The position numbers and the translations under genes are program-made. Shown piece after piece: positions 34,242 to 43,868 of a stretch of 64,000 nt of DNA. The stretch spans positions 248,001 through 312,000 of the forward strand of contig NZ_JAGGMI010000006.1 of NCBI RefSeq assembly GCF_017875235.1, given 5' to 3'. Origin of the DNA: Asticcacaulis solisilvae. GTDB taxonomy: Bacteria > Pseudomonadota > Alphaproteobacteria > Caulobacterales > Caulobacteraceae. Below the pieces are notes generated by a model. It worked only from the letters and a program-made list of their open reading frames with translations, ran no database searches and was not told the DNA's origin. Numbering within the stretch: position 1 is the first letter of the stretch; every line of letters starts with the position of its first letter.

Positions 34242-35930
34242 ATGAGCGATTACAATCCCTCGCGCGACGATTTCGCAGCGCTTCTCGACGAAAGCCTGCA
34301 CGGCCGCGACATGCTCGAAGGCCAGGTCATCCACGGCCTCGTCGTCGCCGTCGACAAGGACAGCGTCACGGTCGACGTCGGCCTGAAGACCGAAGGCCGC
34401 ATCCCGCTGAAGGAATTCGGCTCGGACGGCCCGAACCTGAAGAAGGGCGACACCGTTGAGGTGTACCTGGAGCGCGTCGAGAACGCGATGGGCGAAGCCG
34501 TCATCAGCCGCGAGAAGGCCCGCCGCGAGGAAGCCTGGACCCGTCTGGAAGCCGTCTTCAACCGCGGCGAACCGGTCATGGGCACCATCGTCGGCCGCGT
34601 CAAGGGTGGCTTCACCGTCGATATGGACGGTGCCTCGGGCTTCCTGCCGGGTTCGCAAGTCGACATCCGTCCGGTCCGCGACATCGCTCCGCTCATGGGC
34701 AAGGAACAGCCCTTCGCCATCCTCAAGATGGACCGTCCGCGCGGCAACATCGTCGTGTCGCGTCGCGCCATCCTTGAGGAGGCCCGCGCCGAACAGCGCA
34801 CCGAGCTGGTTGGCCAGCTGGCCGAAGGCGAAATCCGTGACGGCGTCGTCAAGAACATCACCGACTACGGTGCGTTCGTTGACCTCGGCGGCATCGACGG
34901 CCTGCTGCACGTCACCGACATGTCCTGGAAGCGCGTCTCGCACCCGTCGCAGGTCCTCAATGTCGGCGACCAGGTCCGCGTCCAGATCATCAAGATCAAT
35001 CCGGACACGCAACGCATCTCGCTCGGCATGAAGCAGCTTCAGTCCGACCCGTGGGAAAACGTCGACGTCAAGTATCCGGTCGGTGGCAAGTTCACCGGTC
35101 GCATCACCAACATCACGGACTACGGCGCTTTCGTCGAGCTGGAATCGGGCGTCGAAGGCCTGGTCCACGTTTCGGAAATGTCCTGGACCAAGAAGAACGT
35201 CCACCCGGGCAAGATCGTTTCGACTTCGCAGGAAGTCGACGTCGTCGTGCTCGAAGTCGATGCTTCGAAGCGCCGCGTTTCGCTGGGCCTGAAGCAGGCT
35301 CAGGAAAATCCGTGGGATCAGTTCCTGCGTAACCACCCGATCGGTTCGACCATCGAAGGCGAAGTCAAGAACGCCACCGAGTTCGGCCTGTTCGTCGGCT
35401 TCGAAAACGACATCGACGGCATGGTTCACCTGTCGGACCTCGACTGGAACGTTCCGGGCGAAGAAGCCATCGGCCGCTACAAGAAGGGCGACGCCGTCAA
35501 GACCAAGGTCCTGGATGTCGACGTCGACAAGGAACGCATCTCGCTGGGCATCAAGCAGCTCGGCAACGATCCGATGACCGGCGACACCTTCAAGAAGGGC
35601 CAGACCGTCACCGTAACCGTCACCGAAGTCACTTCGGGTGGTATCGAAGTCAAGTTCGGCGAAGACGACGCACCGATGTCGGCCTTTATCCGCAAGTCGG
35701 ACCTGTCGCGCGACCGCAACGAGCAGCGCGTTGAGCGCTTCGCCGTCGGCGATCGTATCGACGCCCAGGTCACCAATGTCGACAAGGCGGCCCGCAAGGT
35801 CTCCGTCTCGATCAAGGCCCTGGAAATGGCTGACGAAAAGCAGGCCATCGAACAGTACGGCTCGCAGGACTCCGGCGCTTCGCTGGGCGACATCCTCGGC
35901 GCCGCCCTGCGCGACAAGGTCAAGGAATAA
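34242..35930 (+). CDS. rpsA: 30S ribosomal protein S1
   Basis: A 562-residue S1 with six S1 RNA-binding repeats. The last four are easily seen from the recurring pattern V(K)[25 protein letters not shown] ... RISLGMKQL. The protein bridges mRNA to the 30S subunit. The codons are strongly biased toward C-ending forms, as expected for a highly expressed gene. ATG 34242 follows AAAGAG. The stop overlaps an 8-bp hairpin and a strong terminator lies 80 bases on. Confidence 0.97.
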   Translation: MSDYNPSRDDFAALLDESLHGRDMLEGQVIHGLVVAVDKDSVTVDVGLKTEGRIPLKEFGSDGPNLKKGDTVEVYLERVENAMGEAVISREKARREEAWTRLEAVFNRGEPVMGTIVGRVKGGFTVDMDGASGFLPGSQVDIRPVRDIAPLMGKEQPFAILKMDRPRGNIVVSRRAILEEARAEQRTELVGQLAEGEIRDGVVKNITDYGAFVDLGGIDGLLHVTDMSWKRVSHPSQVLNVGDQVRVQIIKINPDTQRISLGMKQLQSDPWENVDVKYPVGGKFTGRITNITDYGAFVELESGVEGLVHVSEMSWTKKNVHPGKIVSTSQEVDVVVLEVDASKRRVSLGLKQAQENPWDQFLRNHPIGSTIEGEVKNATEFGLFVGFENDIDGMVHLSDLDWNVPGEEAIGRYKKGDAVKTKVLDVDVDKERISLGIKQLGNDPMTGDTFKKGQTVTVTVTEVTSGGIEVKFGEDDAPMSAFIRKSDLSRDRNEQRVERFAVGDRIDAQVTNVDKAARKVSVSIKALEMADEKQAIEQYGSQDSGASLGDILGAALRDKVKE

Positions 35931-35947
35931 GGGTCCGAAGGACCCTT
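35929..35947. repeat. GGGTCC-type palindrome at the rpsA stop
   Basis: AAGGGTCC (35929-35936), loop GAA, GGACCCTT (35940-35947) overlap the TAA stop. The following bases AACCCGGATTCGCTACGGTG resemble those after the hairpin at 42149-42168, so the repeated unit extends beyond the stem. Confidence 0.6.
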
Positions 35948-36007
35948 AACCCGGATTCGCTACGGTGTTTAGGCGCGCGTAGCGGTTTAAGGTTGGAGTG
36001 AAAAGAA

Positions 36008-36037
36008 GCCGGCGCTGGCGACAGCGCCGGCTTTTTT
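36008..36037 (+). terminator. Terminator after rpsA (convergent)
   Basis: A perfect 10-bp stem (36008-36017 with 36022-36031, loop GCGA) is followed by six T. It also lies just past the stop of the minus-strand hydroxylase gene. Confidence 0.9.
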
Positions 36038-36041
36038 GTTG

Positions 36042-37196
36042 TTACGAAGCGGGAGGGTTCGGCTTGCCGCGACGGAAAGGGTAGGCGAACTGCTCCAGCC
36101 AGCCCTTGGGCACCGGGTGGCCGCCGATGCCGTAGCCCGACGGCCATTTGTCGTCAGGCAAGTAATACGTACCGAACAGGCGGTCGATCCACGGGAAGTG
36201 GACGGCGAAATTGACATCGATCGCTTCCTTCTCGATGCCGTGGTGCCAGTGGTGGAAGCGCGGCGTGACGATAAACGGTGCGATCCAGCGGTCGTCGAAG
36301 CGGATATTGGCGTGGACGAAGGCCGACACGAGATAGATGAAGAAGATATAGCCGTAGAGCGCGTTTTCTTCGAAGCCCAGCGCATAGAGCGGGATAATGG
36401 TGACACCGCGCAGGGCCAGGATTTCAAACAGGTGCATGCGTGACCCGGCCATCCAGTCCATGGCCTGGGCCGAATGGTGGACGGCGTGGAAGCGCCAAAG
36501 AAAGGGCACGCTGTGGAACAGGCGGTGAAAGCCGTACTGCATCAGGTCGGCGATCAGCATCAGCTCGATGAACTGCACGACATAGGGCTGGGACGCCACC
36601 GCGTCGCGTAAGGGCTGCCACAGGGCGGCGTGTTCCAGCACGGCCAGCGATGGCGCCAGCGAAATGAAGGCCATGATCTGGATCAGCAGGCTCGAGATCA
36701 GGAAATAGAGCAGGTCCTCGCGCCATTCATAGCGAAACAGGGGCTGGGGCTTATTCCCGCTGAACAGCTTTTCGAGCGGCACGAAGAGCAGGCCCTTCAT
36801 CAGCAGGTTCAGCACGAACCAGTCGACGCCGAACCCGATGCCTTCGCCGGGGATGGTCTGCGCGCCGATGGCGCCAAGCGTCATCGTCAACAACACCAGA
36901 GCAATGGCGCTGAAGCCCAGGATCTTGTTGCGGCGTAAAGTCAGGTTGAGGCAGGCCAGGCCGAACGCGACAAAAGCCATGGCCTGGACGCCAACCATAT
37001 AGAATGGGCTGTCGTGGACGCGCTTGAGGTCCTCGACCGAGAACCATGCGGGATAATGATGGGCCAGCAGCATCAACAGCGCCGACCCGCCAAGAACAAG
37101 GGCCAGCACGCCGCTCAGCCAGCCCGATCCGAATGTCCGCTGTTCGGCTTCGGCTTCGAGGTCGTTGCGAATGGCCAGACGCAGCTTGCTGAGCAT
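36042..37196 (-). CDS. Fatty acid hydroxylase / sterol desaturase-family membrane protein
   Basis: This 384-residue protein has several membrane helices in its N-terminal 200 residues. The di-iron histidine clusters of the FA_hydroxylase superfamily follow: HRLFHSVPFLWRFHAVHHSAQAMDW and later RFHHWHHGIEKEAIDVNFA. Members hydroxylate or desaturate lipids; the substrate is unknown here. The start is ATG 37196, with AGGGGG six bases upstream. It lies between rpsA and ihfB, on the opposite strand to both. Confidence 0.88.
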   Translation of the reverse strand: MLSKLRLAIRNDLEAEAEQRTFGSGWLSGVLALVLGGSALLMLLAHHYPAWFSVEDLKRVHDSPFYMVGVQAMAFVAFGLACLNLTLRRNKILGFSAIALVLLTMTLGAIGAQTIPGEGIGFGVDWFVLNLLMKGLLFVPLEKLFSGNKPQPLFRYEWREDLLYFLISSLLIQIMAFISLAPSLAVLEHAALWQPLRDAVASQPYVVQFIELMLIADLMQYGFHRLFHSVPFLWRFHAVHHSAQAMDWMAGSRMHLFEILALRGVTIIPLYALGFEENALYGYIFFIYLVSAFVHANIRFDDRWIAPFIVTPRFHHWHHGIEKEAIDVNFAVHFPWIDRLFGTYYLPDDKWPSGYGIGGHPVPKGWLEQFAYPFRRGKPNPPAS

Positions 37197-37260
37197 TGGT
37201 TCCCCCTTGTTCCGGTTTCCCACCGATAACAAAGTTGTCCTAACGACAGGTTTCGCTATT

Positions 37261-37390
37261 CTCTTCTCTCCGCGTGCGGGGAGAAGGTGGTCGAGCTTGC
37301 TCGACCGGATGAGGGCAGAAACTGTATCTTCGCACATTATTTTTCCAACTGCCTCACCCTAAACCTCTCCCAGCAAGCGGGGAGAGGGGA
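37261..37390. repeat. Family-3 inverted repeat pair (CTCTCC/GGGGAGA)
   Basis: The left unit CTCTCCGCGTGCGGGGAGAA is followed by GGTG and GGATGAGGGCA. The right unit TGCCTCACCC is followed by CCTCTCCCAGCAAGCGGGGA and GAGG. They are inverted relative to each other around about 50 bp of AT-rich sequence, with small hairpins in each arm. It lies in the 296-bp divergent gap between the hydroxylase and YCII genes. Similar sequences are common in Gram-negative genomes (general knowledge). Confidence 0.6.
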
Positions 37391-37492
37391 CTAAAAGAAA
37401 GCGGACCAAGGATATTTTTCATGTAATGGTTCACGAGCGTTGTCGATTCCGGCCGCCGCCATTCGTTGATCCAGCATGAAGGGGATTTCGCC

Positions 37493-37864
37493 ATGCACTA
37501 CGCCATTCTTTGCTACGACTCCGAAGACGTCATCAGCGCCTGGTCCGAGGAAAAGGATGCCGAAGTCATGCGCAATCTTGGCCTGGTGAACGCGCGCCTG
37601 AGCGGCGAAGGCAAGATGGGCCCGGTGGCGCGCCTGATGCCGACGACCGCGGCCGTCACCCTGCGCAAGGGCCGCGACACGACCGTTATCGACGGTCCGT
37701 TCGCCGAAACCAAGGAGCAGCTTCTCGGGTTTTACACGGTAGAATGCGACACGCTCGACGAGGCCGTCGATATCGCTCGTGAGTTGGCAGGGGCGTCGGG
37801 GTCCGCCGGCTGTTTCGAGGTGCGGCCGATGATGGCCTTCATTCCCGATCAGCGTGTGTCATGA
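37493..37864 (+). CDS. YCII-related / DGPF-domain protein
   Basis: A 123-residue protein. It opens MHYAILCYDSEDVISAW and contains the signature VIDGPFAETKEQLLGFYTVEC of the YCII/DGPF family, then FEVRPMM at the end. Family function is unresolved; members often neighbour ECF sigma factors, but none is seen here. ATG 37493 has AAGGGG 7-8 bases upstream, better than an upstream frame start. A VOC-family gene follows after 86 bases. Confidence 0.88.
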   Translation: MHYAILCYDSEDVISAWSEEKDAEVMRNLGLVNARLSGEGKMGPVARLMPTTAAVTLRKGRDTTVIDGPFAETKEQLLGFYTVECDTLDEAVDIARELAGASGSAGCFEVRPMMAFIPDQRVS

Positions 37865-37950
37865 CTGTCATGCGCTGCTGACAGAAAGATGTTTTCAATC
37901 CGCTAGGGAGAAGCCGGCCCGTCCGGCCAAAAGCAAGAGAGGAGCAAGAC

Positions 37951-38349
37951 ATGAGCGATGATCTTTACCGGGGCGTCATTCCCTATCTCAACGTCATCGG
38001 CGCCGCCGAAGCCGCTGACTTCTATAAGAAGGCGTTTGCCGCAGAAGAAATCACCCGTATGCCGGCGGACGATGGTAAGCGGCTGATGCATTGCCATCTC
38101 AAGATCCACGACGGATCACTCATGCTGTCGGATGTCTTCCCGGAATGGGGTTATGACCATCAGCCCTCGCACAGCTTTACCATGATGCTGGTCGTCGAAG
38201 AGGCTGATCCGTGGTGGGAACGCGCTGTCGCCGCGGGCTGCGAAGTCATTTCCGAACTGAAGGTCGAATTCTGGGGTGACCGGTTCGGCACGCTGCGCGA
38301 CCCTTACGGCGTCATGTGGGGCGTCAACGAGCCCGCCAAGGCGAAGTAA
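37951..38349 (+). CDS. VOC-family (PhnB-like) protein
   Basis: This 132-residue protein has the glyoxalase/bleomycin-resistance fold of the PhnB subgroup: IPYLNVIGAAEAADFYKKAF, then HCHLKIHDGSLMLSDVFPEW and WGDRFGTLRDPYGVMWGV. Substrate unknown. The start follows GAGAGGAG. It is probably co-transcribed with the YCII gene; the two families frequently occur together. Confidence 0.88.
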   Translation: MSDDLYRGVIPYLNVIGAAEAADFYKKAFAAEEITRMPADDGKRLMHCHLKIHDGSLMLSDVFPEWGYDHQPSHSFTMMLVVEEADPWWERAVAAGCEVISELKVEFWGDRFGTLRDPYGVMWGVNEPAKAK

Positions 38350-38599
38350 GCCTTACCCAGGGTTGTTCATGCGGTGCGGCCCTATAAAAACAGGGGCTTC
38401 AATTCCCTCCGGCGGGAAAGACTTTTGCGTCAAAGCCTTGTCCTGTCGGAGGTTTATTGTGCGCCGCACGCCGTTATCCGTGCGTTTTTTAAACGTGATA
38501 TCGTTATCACGCTTTAATTTTTATCCAACCCCTTGATCCCTATTCATTTTTCGATCAATGTCGCTCCGTCTGGAGATTCACTTGTTGGGGGACACAGCA

Positions 38600-38902
38600 A
38601 TGCTGAAATCTGAACTGATCGAACGCCTGGCATCTGAGTATCCGCACCTGACGCAAAAAGACGTCGAGCGCGCTGTAAACCTTATTTTTGAATCGATGAT
38701 CGGCACGCTGGAAAAAGGTGGTCGCGTCGAATTGCGGGGTTTTGGCGCCTTGTCGGTCCGCTCCAGGCCCGCGCGCGCCGGCCGCAATCCGCGCACCGGT
38801 GAATCGGTCAAGGTACCGGCCAAGCATGTGCCCTTTTTCAAGAGCGGCAAGGAATTGCGCGAACGCCTGAACCTCAGCGGCGACGACAACGCCGCCGATT
38901 AA
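38600..38902 (+). CDS. ihfB: Integration host factor beta subunit
   Basis: A 100-residue DNABII protein. [56 protein letters not shown] is followed by [31 protein letters not shown]. The NPRTG loop carries the DNA-intercalating proline, and the LTxxDVExAV helix favours IHF-beta over HU. ATG 38600 follows GGGGGACACAGCA. In many Proteobacteria ihfB directly follows rpsA; here 2.6 kb with three genes lie between. Confidence 0.92.
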   Translation: MLKSELIERLASEYPHLTQKDVERAVNLIFESMIGTLEKGGRVELRGFGALSVRSRPARAGRNPRTGESVKVPAKHVPFFKSGKELRERLNLSGDDNAAD

Positions 38903-38986
38903 GTTTGCGCAAGGCGCAGCCGGGCATGGGCTGAAAACGCGCAACCTTTTCTCTTAAATAATCCAGCGAACAATGGTTAGATCGAT

Positions 38987-39007
38987 GACGATTCTTGATG
39001 AATCGTC
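38987..39007 (+). terminator. Weak hairpin between ihfB and mscL
   Basis: GACGATTC (38987-38994) pairs with GAATCGTC (39000-39007) around TTGAT. Only TTCTG follows, so it is at best a weak terminator for ihfB. Confidence 0.3.
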
Positions 39008-39040
39008 TTCTGATTTATCTCCGGCCGGAAGGAACCGTCC

Positions 39041-39448
39041 ATGAGCATTGTGTCCGAATTCAAGACCTTCCTGATGCGTGGCAACGTCATCGACCTGGCG
39101 GTCGGTGTTGTCATCGGCGGCGCGTTCGGCAAGATCGTTACGTCGCTGGTCGAAAACATCATCATGCCGCCGATCGGCGTGATTACCGGCGGGGTCGATT
39201 TCTCCGACCTGAAGTTCGTTCTGGTGCCGGCCGATCCGGTGACCAAGACCGCGGAAGCCGCCATCTCCTATGGCATCTTCATCAACACCCTGATCCAGTT
39301 CCTGATCATCGGCACGGCGATTTTCATGGTCGTCAAGGCGATCAACAAGCTGATGCCACCACCCCCTCCGCCGCCGCCCGCCAATACCCCCAGCCAGGAA
39401 GAGCTGCTGGCCGGCATCCTGGCCGAGCTCAAGAAGCAAAATAAGTAG
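39041..39448 (+). CDS. mscL: Large-conductance mechanosensitive channel
   Basis: A 135-residue pentameric safety channel. The N-terminal amphipathic helix and TM1 are [33 protein letters not shown]. The periplasmic loop is followed by TM2 ([25 protein letters not shown]). A run of eight prolines links to the charged C-terminal helix [14 protein letters not shown]. The proline run is a little longer than usual. Confidence 0.95.
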   Translation: MSIVSEFKTFLMRGNVIDLAVGVVIGGAFGKIVTSLVENIIMPPIGVITGGVDFSDLKFVLVPADPVTKTAEAAISYGIFINTLIQFLIIGTAIFMVVKAINKLMPPPPPPPPANTPSQEELLAGILAELKKQNK

Positions 39449-39512
39449 CAGGCTCTTGTGCGCGAAGTGAGGGACGCCTAAACAATGTCCCTCCTTCGAT
39501 AGGCAGCATTAC

Positions 39513-41132
39513 GTGTCACAGCCTCCGGCGTCCGGCCCTGAACCCGCTCCAGTGCCCAAAAAGTCTTCGGGTCTCATCAAGAATTCGCTGATCAACAGCG
39601 GCTTTACGCTCATCAGCCGCTTTCTGGGCATGGGCCGGGACCTGGTCATTACCGCGGTGCTTGGGGCGTCCGGCAACATCGCTGCCGACGCCTACAATAC
39701 GGCCCTCAGCTTCCCCAATGTCTTCCGTCGCATCTTCGCCGAAGGCGCGTTTACGGCTGCCTTCGTGCCGTCCTATTCGGCGGTGCTGGAGCAGGAAGGG
39801 CCCGAAGCGGCCGACAAGCTGGCGCGCGATGCCCTGGCGACCCTGTGCTGCATGACCCTGGTTGTCACGGTCCTGGCCCAGCTGACCATGCCGTGGCTGA
39901 TGCAGTATATCATTCGTCCAGGCTTTGTGGACACGCCGGACAAGTTCAAGCTGACTGTCGTGCTCACCCAGATCGCTATGCCCTATCTGCCGTGCATGGC
40001 CATAGTCGCGCTTCTGTCGGGGGTGCTGAACGCACGCGGCCGCTTTATCGTTTCTGCTGCCGTGCCTACTATCCTCAACATAGTCATGCTGATCATGGTC
40101 TGGCCGCAGCGGGACCCGATCTCGGGCGCCTGGTGGGGCGCGGCCGGTATTCTGGTGGCCGGCATCGGCCAGGCGGCCCTGCTGGTCTGGGGCGTGCGCC
40201 GCGTCGGCGCGCGCATCGGGCTCAGTGTTATCCCACGCTTTTCGCCTGAGGTGCGGAAACTTCTCTGGCTGGCCATACCGGGCGCCCTCGCCGCCTCAGC
40301 CACTCAAATCAATGTGCTGGTCTCGGGCTTCTTCGCTTCGGCCGTCGATGGCGCCGTGTCCTGGCTTCAGGTCGCTGACCGGCTTTATCAATTGCCGCTT
40401 GGCATGGTCGGTGTCGCCATCGGTGTTGCCCTGCTGCCCGCCCTGTCGCGCGCCGTGCAGGCGGGCGACCATGACGGCGCGCAAAAGACGCTTGATAATG
40501 CGCTGATCTATTCAATGGTCTTCACCCTGCCGGCGGCCGCCGCCCTGGTGGCCATTCCCTTCTTCCTGATCGACGGCCTGTTCACCCGCGGAGCCTTCCA
40601 TATCTATGACGCTCAACAGACGGCCTCGGCTCTCCTGCACTATGGCTGGGGTGTGCCGGCCTTCGTGCTGACGCGGATATTGAGCCCGGCCTTCTATGCC
40701 CGCAAGGACACCTGGGGGCCGATGCGCTTTGCCCTGGTGAATGTCGTCGTCAACCTGATCGTCGGCGTCAGCATGTTTCACCTGATCGGCGTGCCGGGCC
40801 TGGCGATCGGCACGTCCGCAGGCGCATGGGCCAATGTCACACTGATGGTCATTGCCCTTTATCGGCGCAAGCTGTGGCACCTGTCGAACCGCAGCGGTGC
40901 GGCCCTGGCCAAGATAGTTTTGTGCGGCGGTGTTATGGGCGCGTTTCTGGCGGCCTGCTCCTTCTACCGGCCAGTGGTGGAAGCGCCGATTGCCGCCATC
41001 CTGGCCGGCGGCGTCAAGGAAATCGCCGTAGTGGGGGTTTGTTTTGCCGGCCTGTTCCTTTATATCGCCTGTCTCTTTGTGACCGGCGCCGTGCGTCCGG
41101 CAGAACTGAAGGCGGCGCTTCGGCGCGGGTAA
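39513..41132 (+). CDS. murJ: Lipid II flippase MurJ
   Basis: A 539-residue MOP-superfamily membrane protein with about fourteen helices that moves lipid II across the inner membrane. The signature SGFTLISRFLGMGRDLVITAVLGA and the following AYNTALSFPNVFRRIFAEGAFTAAFVPSY are typical of MurJ/MviN. The start is GTG 39513. A Pro-rich N-terminal tail of about 17 residues precedes the conserved part. trpS follows three bases after the stop. Confidence 0.95.
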   Translation: MSQPPASGPEPAPVPKKSSGLIKNSLINSGFTLISRFLGMGRDLVITAVLGASGNIAADAYNTALSFPNVFRRIFAEGAFTAAFVPSYSAVLEQEGPEAADKLARDALATLCCMTLVVTVLAQLTMPWLMQYIIRPGFVDTPDKFKLTVVLTQIAMPYLPCMAIVALLSGVLNARGRFIVSAAVPTILNIVMLIMVWPQRDPISGAWWGAAGILVAGIGQAALLVWGVRRVGARIGLSVIPRFSPEVRKLLWLAIPGALAASATQINVLVSGFFASAVDGAVSWLQVADRLYQLPLGMVGVAIGVALLPALSRAVQAGDHDGAQKTLDNALIYSMVFTLPAAAALVAIPFFLIDGLFTRGAFHIYDAQQTASALLHYGWGVPAFVLTRILSPAFYARKDTWGPMRFALVNVVVNLIVGVSMFHLIGVPGLAIGTSAGAWANVTLMVIALYRRKLWHLSNRSGAALAKIVLCGGVMGAFLAACSFYRPVVEAPIAAILAGGVKEIAVVGVCFAGLFLYIACLFVTGAVRPAELKAALRRG

Positions 41133-41135
41133 ACA

Positions 41136-42143
<1,008 letters not shown>

Positions 42144-42148
42144 GGCTT

Positions 42149-42289
42149 GCAGGGGACAGGCCCCCTGCACCCCGATACTCGACGGTGTTTAGATATTTCT
42201 ATAATAAAAGCCGGGCCTGAAGATCCGGCTTTTATTATAGAGCACGTAATCACTACCGCGTATTGGGGTGCAGGGTCTGTGACCCCTGC
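42149..42289. repeat. Hairpin - terminator - hairpin repeat module after trpS
   Basis: The left hairpin is GCAGGGG (42149-42155) with CCCCTGC (42162-42168). The right is GCAGGGTC with GACCCCTGC (about 42268-42286). They lie roughly symmetrically around the terminator and are flanked by ACCCCGATACTCGACGGTG on the left and CACTACCGCGTATTGGGGTG on the right. The module repeats the design at 12164-12269 and 59801-59907. Confidence 0.6.
42200..42239 (+). terminator. Terminator of trpS
   Basis: A perfect 15-bp stem (42200-42214 with 42225-42239) has a GC-rich tip and an A/T-rich base, giving a T-rich tail in either direction. Confidence 0.9.
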
Positions 42290-42313
42290 GAACACTTACA
42301 CCCGGAGCCGTCC

Positions 42314-42814
42314 ATGAAGCACCTTGCCGCTCTTACTCTCGCCGCCCTGGCGCTCGCAGCCTGTGACGGCAAGTCCACCACAACCGTTTCGAAGTCGAGC
42401 AACATCAACGGCGTCGTTACCTCCAGCACGATTTCGATGACCGACTACGCGATGCGCGCCGCGCTGGGCAACAATCCGAACACGGCGGCCTATGTGACGG
42501 TCCGTAACACGGGAACGGAAGCCGACCGGCTAATCTCGGCATCGTGTGAATGCGCGGCATCGACGGAACTGCACAGCATGACGACCAAGGATGGCGTCAT
42601 GGACATGGCCGAGATGAAGGACGGCTTTGTCGTCGCGCCTGGTGAAACCCTGGTGCTGAAGCCCGGTGGCAATCACATCATGCTACTGGGCCTGAAGGTC
42701 CGTCCGCAGGATGGATCGACGGTCAAGGTGAAGCTCACCTTTGAGAAGGCCGGTGACATCACCCTGGCCATGCCAGTGTCGAATACGCCGCTCTCGAAAA
42801 CCACAGCCCAATAG
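42314..42814 (+). CDS. PCu(A)C-family copper chaperone lipoprotein
   Basis: A 166-residue periplasmic protein. MKHLAALTLAALALAAC is a lipoprotein signal with lipobox LAAC. The mature part has AAYVTVRNTGTEADRLISASCECAASTELHSM and NHIMLLGLKV. These supply the H(M)x10M...HxM copper ligands of PCu(A)C proteins, which deliver Cu(I) toward cytochrome oxidase. No cox or sco gene is adjacent. Normal members are secreted without lipidation; a lipoprotein version is a variation. Confidence 0.88.
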   Translation: MKHLAALTLAALALAACDGKSTTTVSKSSNINGVVTSSTISMTDYAMRAALGNNPNTAAYVTVRNTGTEADRLISASCECAASTELHSMTTKDGVMDMAEMKDGFVVAPGETLVLKPGGNHIMLLGLKVRPQDGSTVKVKLTFEKAGDITLAMPVSNTPLSKTTAQ

Positions 42815-42822
42815 GATTTAGA

Positions 42823-42947
42823 GCGGAGCGACTAGCGACCAAGCGGGAGCGCAGGCTGCGCGCCGCCAAGGGCCCTTTGGCCCTGAGCGCCAGACAAAAA
42901 ACCAAGCGGAGCGACTAGCGACCAAGCGGGAGCGCAGGCTGCGCGCC
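42823..42947. repeat. Two 42-base direct repeats
   Basis: A 42-base unit starting GCGGAGCGACTAGCGACCAA occurs at 42823-42864 and again, identical, at 42906-42947. The spacer contains a GGGCCCTTTGGCCC palindrome. The sequence consists of alternating GAGCG and GCGC motifs and lies between the copper chaperone gene and tRNA-Ala. Confidence 0.7.
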
Positions 42948-42985
42948 AAGCAGAAAATTCTCAGATTTCGGAGAAAATTTAGAAA

Positions 42986-43061
42986 TGGTGGAGCTTAGCG
43001 GAGTCGAACCGCTGACCTCTTCAATGCCATTGAAGCGCTCTACCAACTGAGCTAAAGCCCC
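42986..43061 (-). tRNA. tRNA-Ala(GGC)
   Basis: A 76-nt gene on the minus strand, 5' end at 43061, with CCA encoded (42986-42988). The acceptor stem is GGGGCTT with AAGCTCC (one G-U). The D arm has GCTC...GAGC, the anticodon arm is CTTCA-ATGGCAT-TGAAG with anticodon GGC, and the T arm has AGCGG-TTCGACT-CCGCT. All tRNA invariants are present. It reads Ala GCC and GCU codons. Confidence 0.97.
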
Positions 43062-43323
43062 ATCTTCTCGATGGCCGGATCAGGGTGCCCCCGTCCGAGG
43101 CGGCGACTACTATTTCAAGGCCGCACGCCGCGCAAGCTCTTTTTCAAAGATTTTCCGCTTTTTTTTCATGTGGCATTTTTCCCCGGTTTGTCGATCCGCC
43201 GATGCGTCCAGGCAACACCGTTATTTTTCCGGTCGGGGATTCACACATTCCTTATCGAATCTTGATATGATGTGCCTCTAGAAACGATCTGCCGCCGTTG
43301 GGTGAGCAGACTTAACGGTAGCC

Positions 43324-43488
43324 ATGGTGATGGTGATGAAAAAAGTAGACGGTTTGAACTGGATTTCCGCGGCCCGTTCCGTGTCTCCCGCGATTTATGT
43401 GCCGTATCAGGCCCGCAGCGCGACCCTAGCGCCGCGTCCGCGCTTTGCCGCGCGCCCGGTTTCCGTCGACCAGATCGCGGCCGGCTAA
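43324..43488 (+). CDS. Small uncharacterised protein (54 aa)
   Basis: This short frame begins ATGGTGATGGTGATGAAAAAA; starts at 43324, 43330 or 43336 are possible. It encodes KKVDGLNWISAARSVSPAIYVPYQ, then a basic, Ala/Pro-rich tail ending VDQIAAG. Codon choice (GCG, CGC, GTC, GGC endings) is like real genes of this genome. There is no recognisable domain and the ribosome-binding site is weak. It is convergent with nothing and precedes a GNAT gene by 73 bases. It could be chance. Confidence 0.4.
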   Translation: MVMVMKKVDGLNWISAARSVSPAIYVPYQARSATLAPRPRFAARPVSVDQIAAG

Positions 43489-43561
43489 GCCTTTCGCCCG
43501 GACAAAGGCATTCCGATTTTATGCGTGAGGGCCTATCTCTCCTGTCCAAGGAGCGTACCCC

Positions 43562-43849
43562 ATGCCTGACACTATGACTGATCCCATCACCGACAATGTC
43601 GACGAAAAGCGCTATGAGCTGGTTGTCGATGGCAAGACCGTTTTCGCCGACTATAGCTTGAACGGCGATACCCTGCACATCCACTATGTCGAAGCACCGC
43701 CGGAACTGCGCGGCACCGGGGCCGCCGGCCGCCTGATGGACGGCGTGGCGCGGATTGCCAAGGACAATGGCTGGCGCATCGTGCCGATTTGCGGCTATGC
43801 CGCCGCCTGGCTGCGCCGCCACAAGGAATATCATTCCCTGCTGCGCTAA
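43562..43849 (+). CDS. Small GNAT-type N-acetyltransferase
   Basis: A 95-residue protein of the short GNAT group (COG2388/YjdJ type). ADYSLNGDTLHIHYVEAPPELRGTGAAGRLMDGVARIAKDNGWRIVPICGYAAAWLRRHKEY contains the acetyl-CoA loop RGTGAAGRL and the conserved C-x-Y...W/Y-x-x-R/K-H pattern. Target unknown. ATG 43562 has AAGGAG eight bases upstream. Confidence 0.9.
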   Translation: MPDTMTDPITDNVDEKRYELVVDGKTVFADYSLNGDTLHIHYVEAPPELRGTGAAGRLMDGVARIAKDNGWRIVPICGYAAAWLRRHKEYHSLLR

Positions 43850-43868
43850 CACGGGTTACACCTGAGGG

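Noticed and set aside
34182-35429. 415-codon open frame antisense to rpsA
   Set aside because: rpsA has six S1 repeats and strong codon bias; the antisense frame is a compositional by-product.
42823-42947. CRISPR array
   Set aside because: Only two repeats of 42 bases, a repeat-rich spacer and no cas genes.
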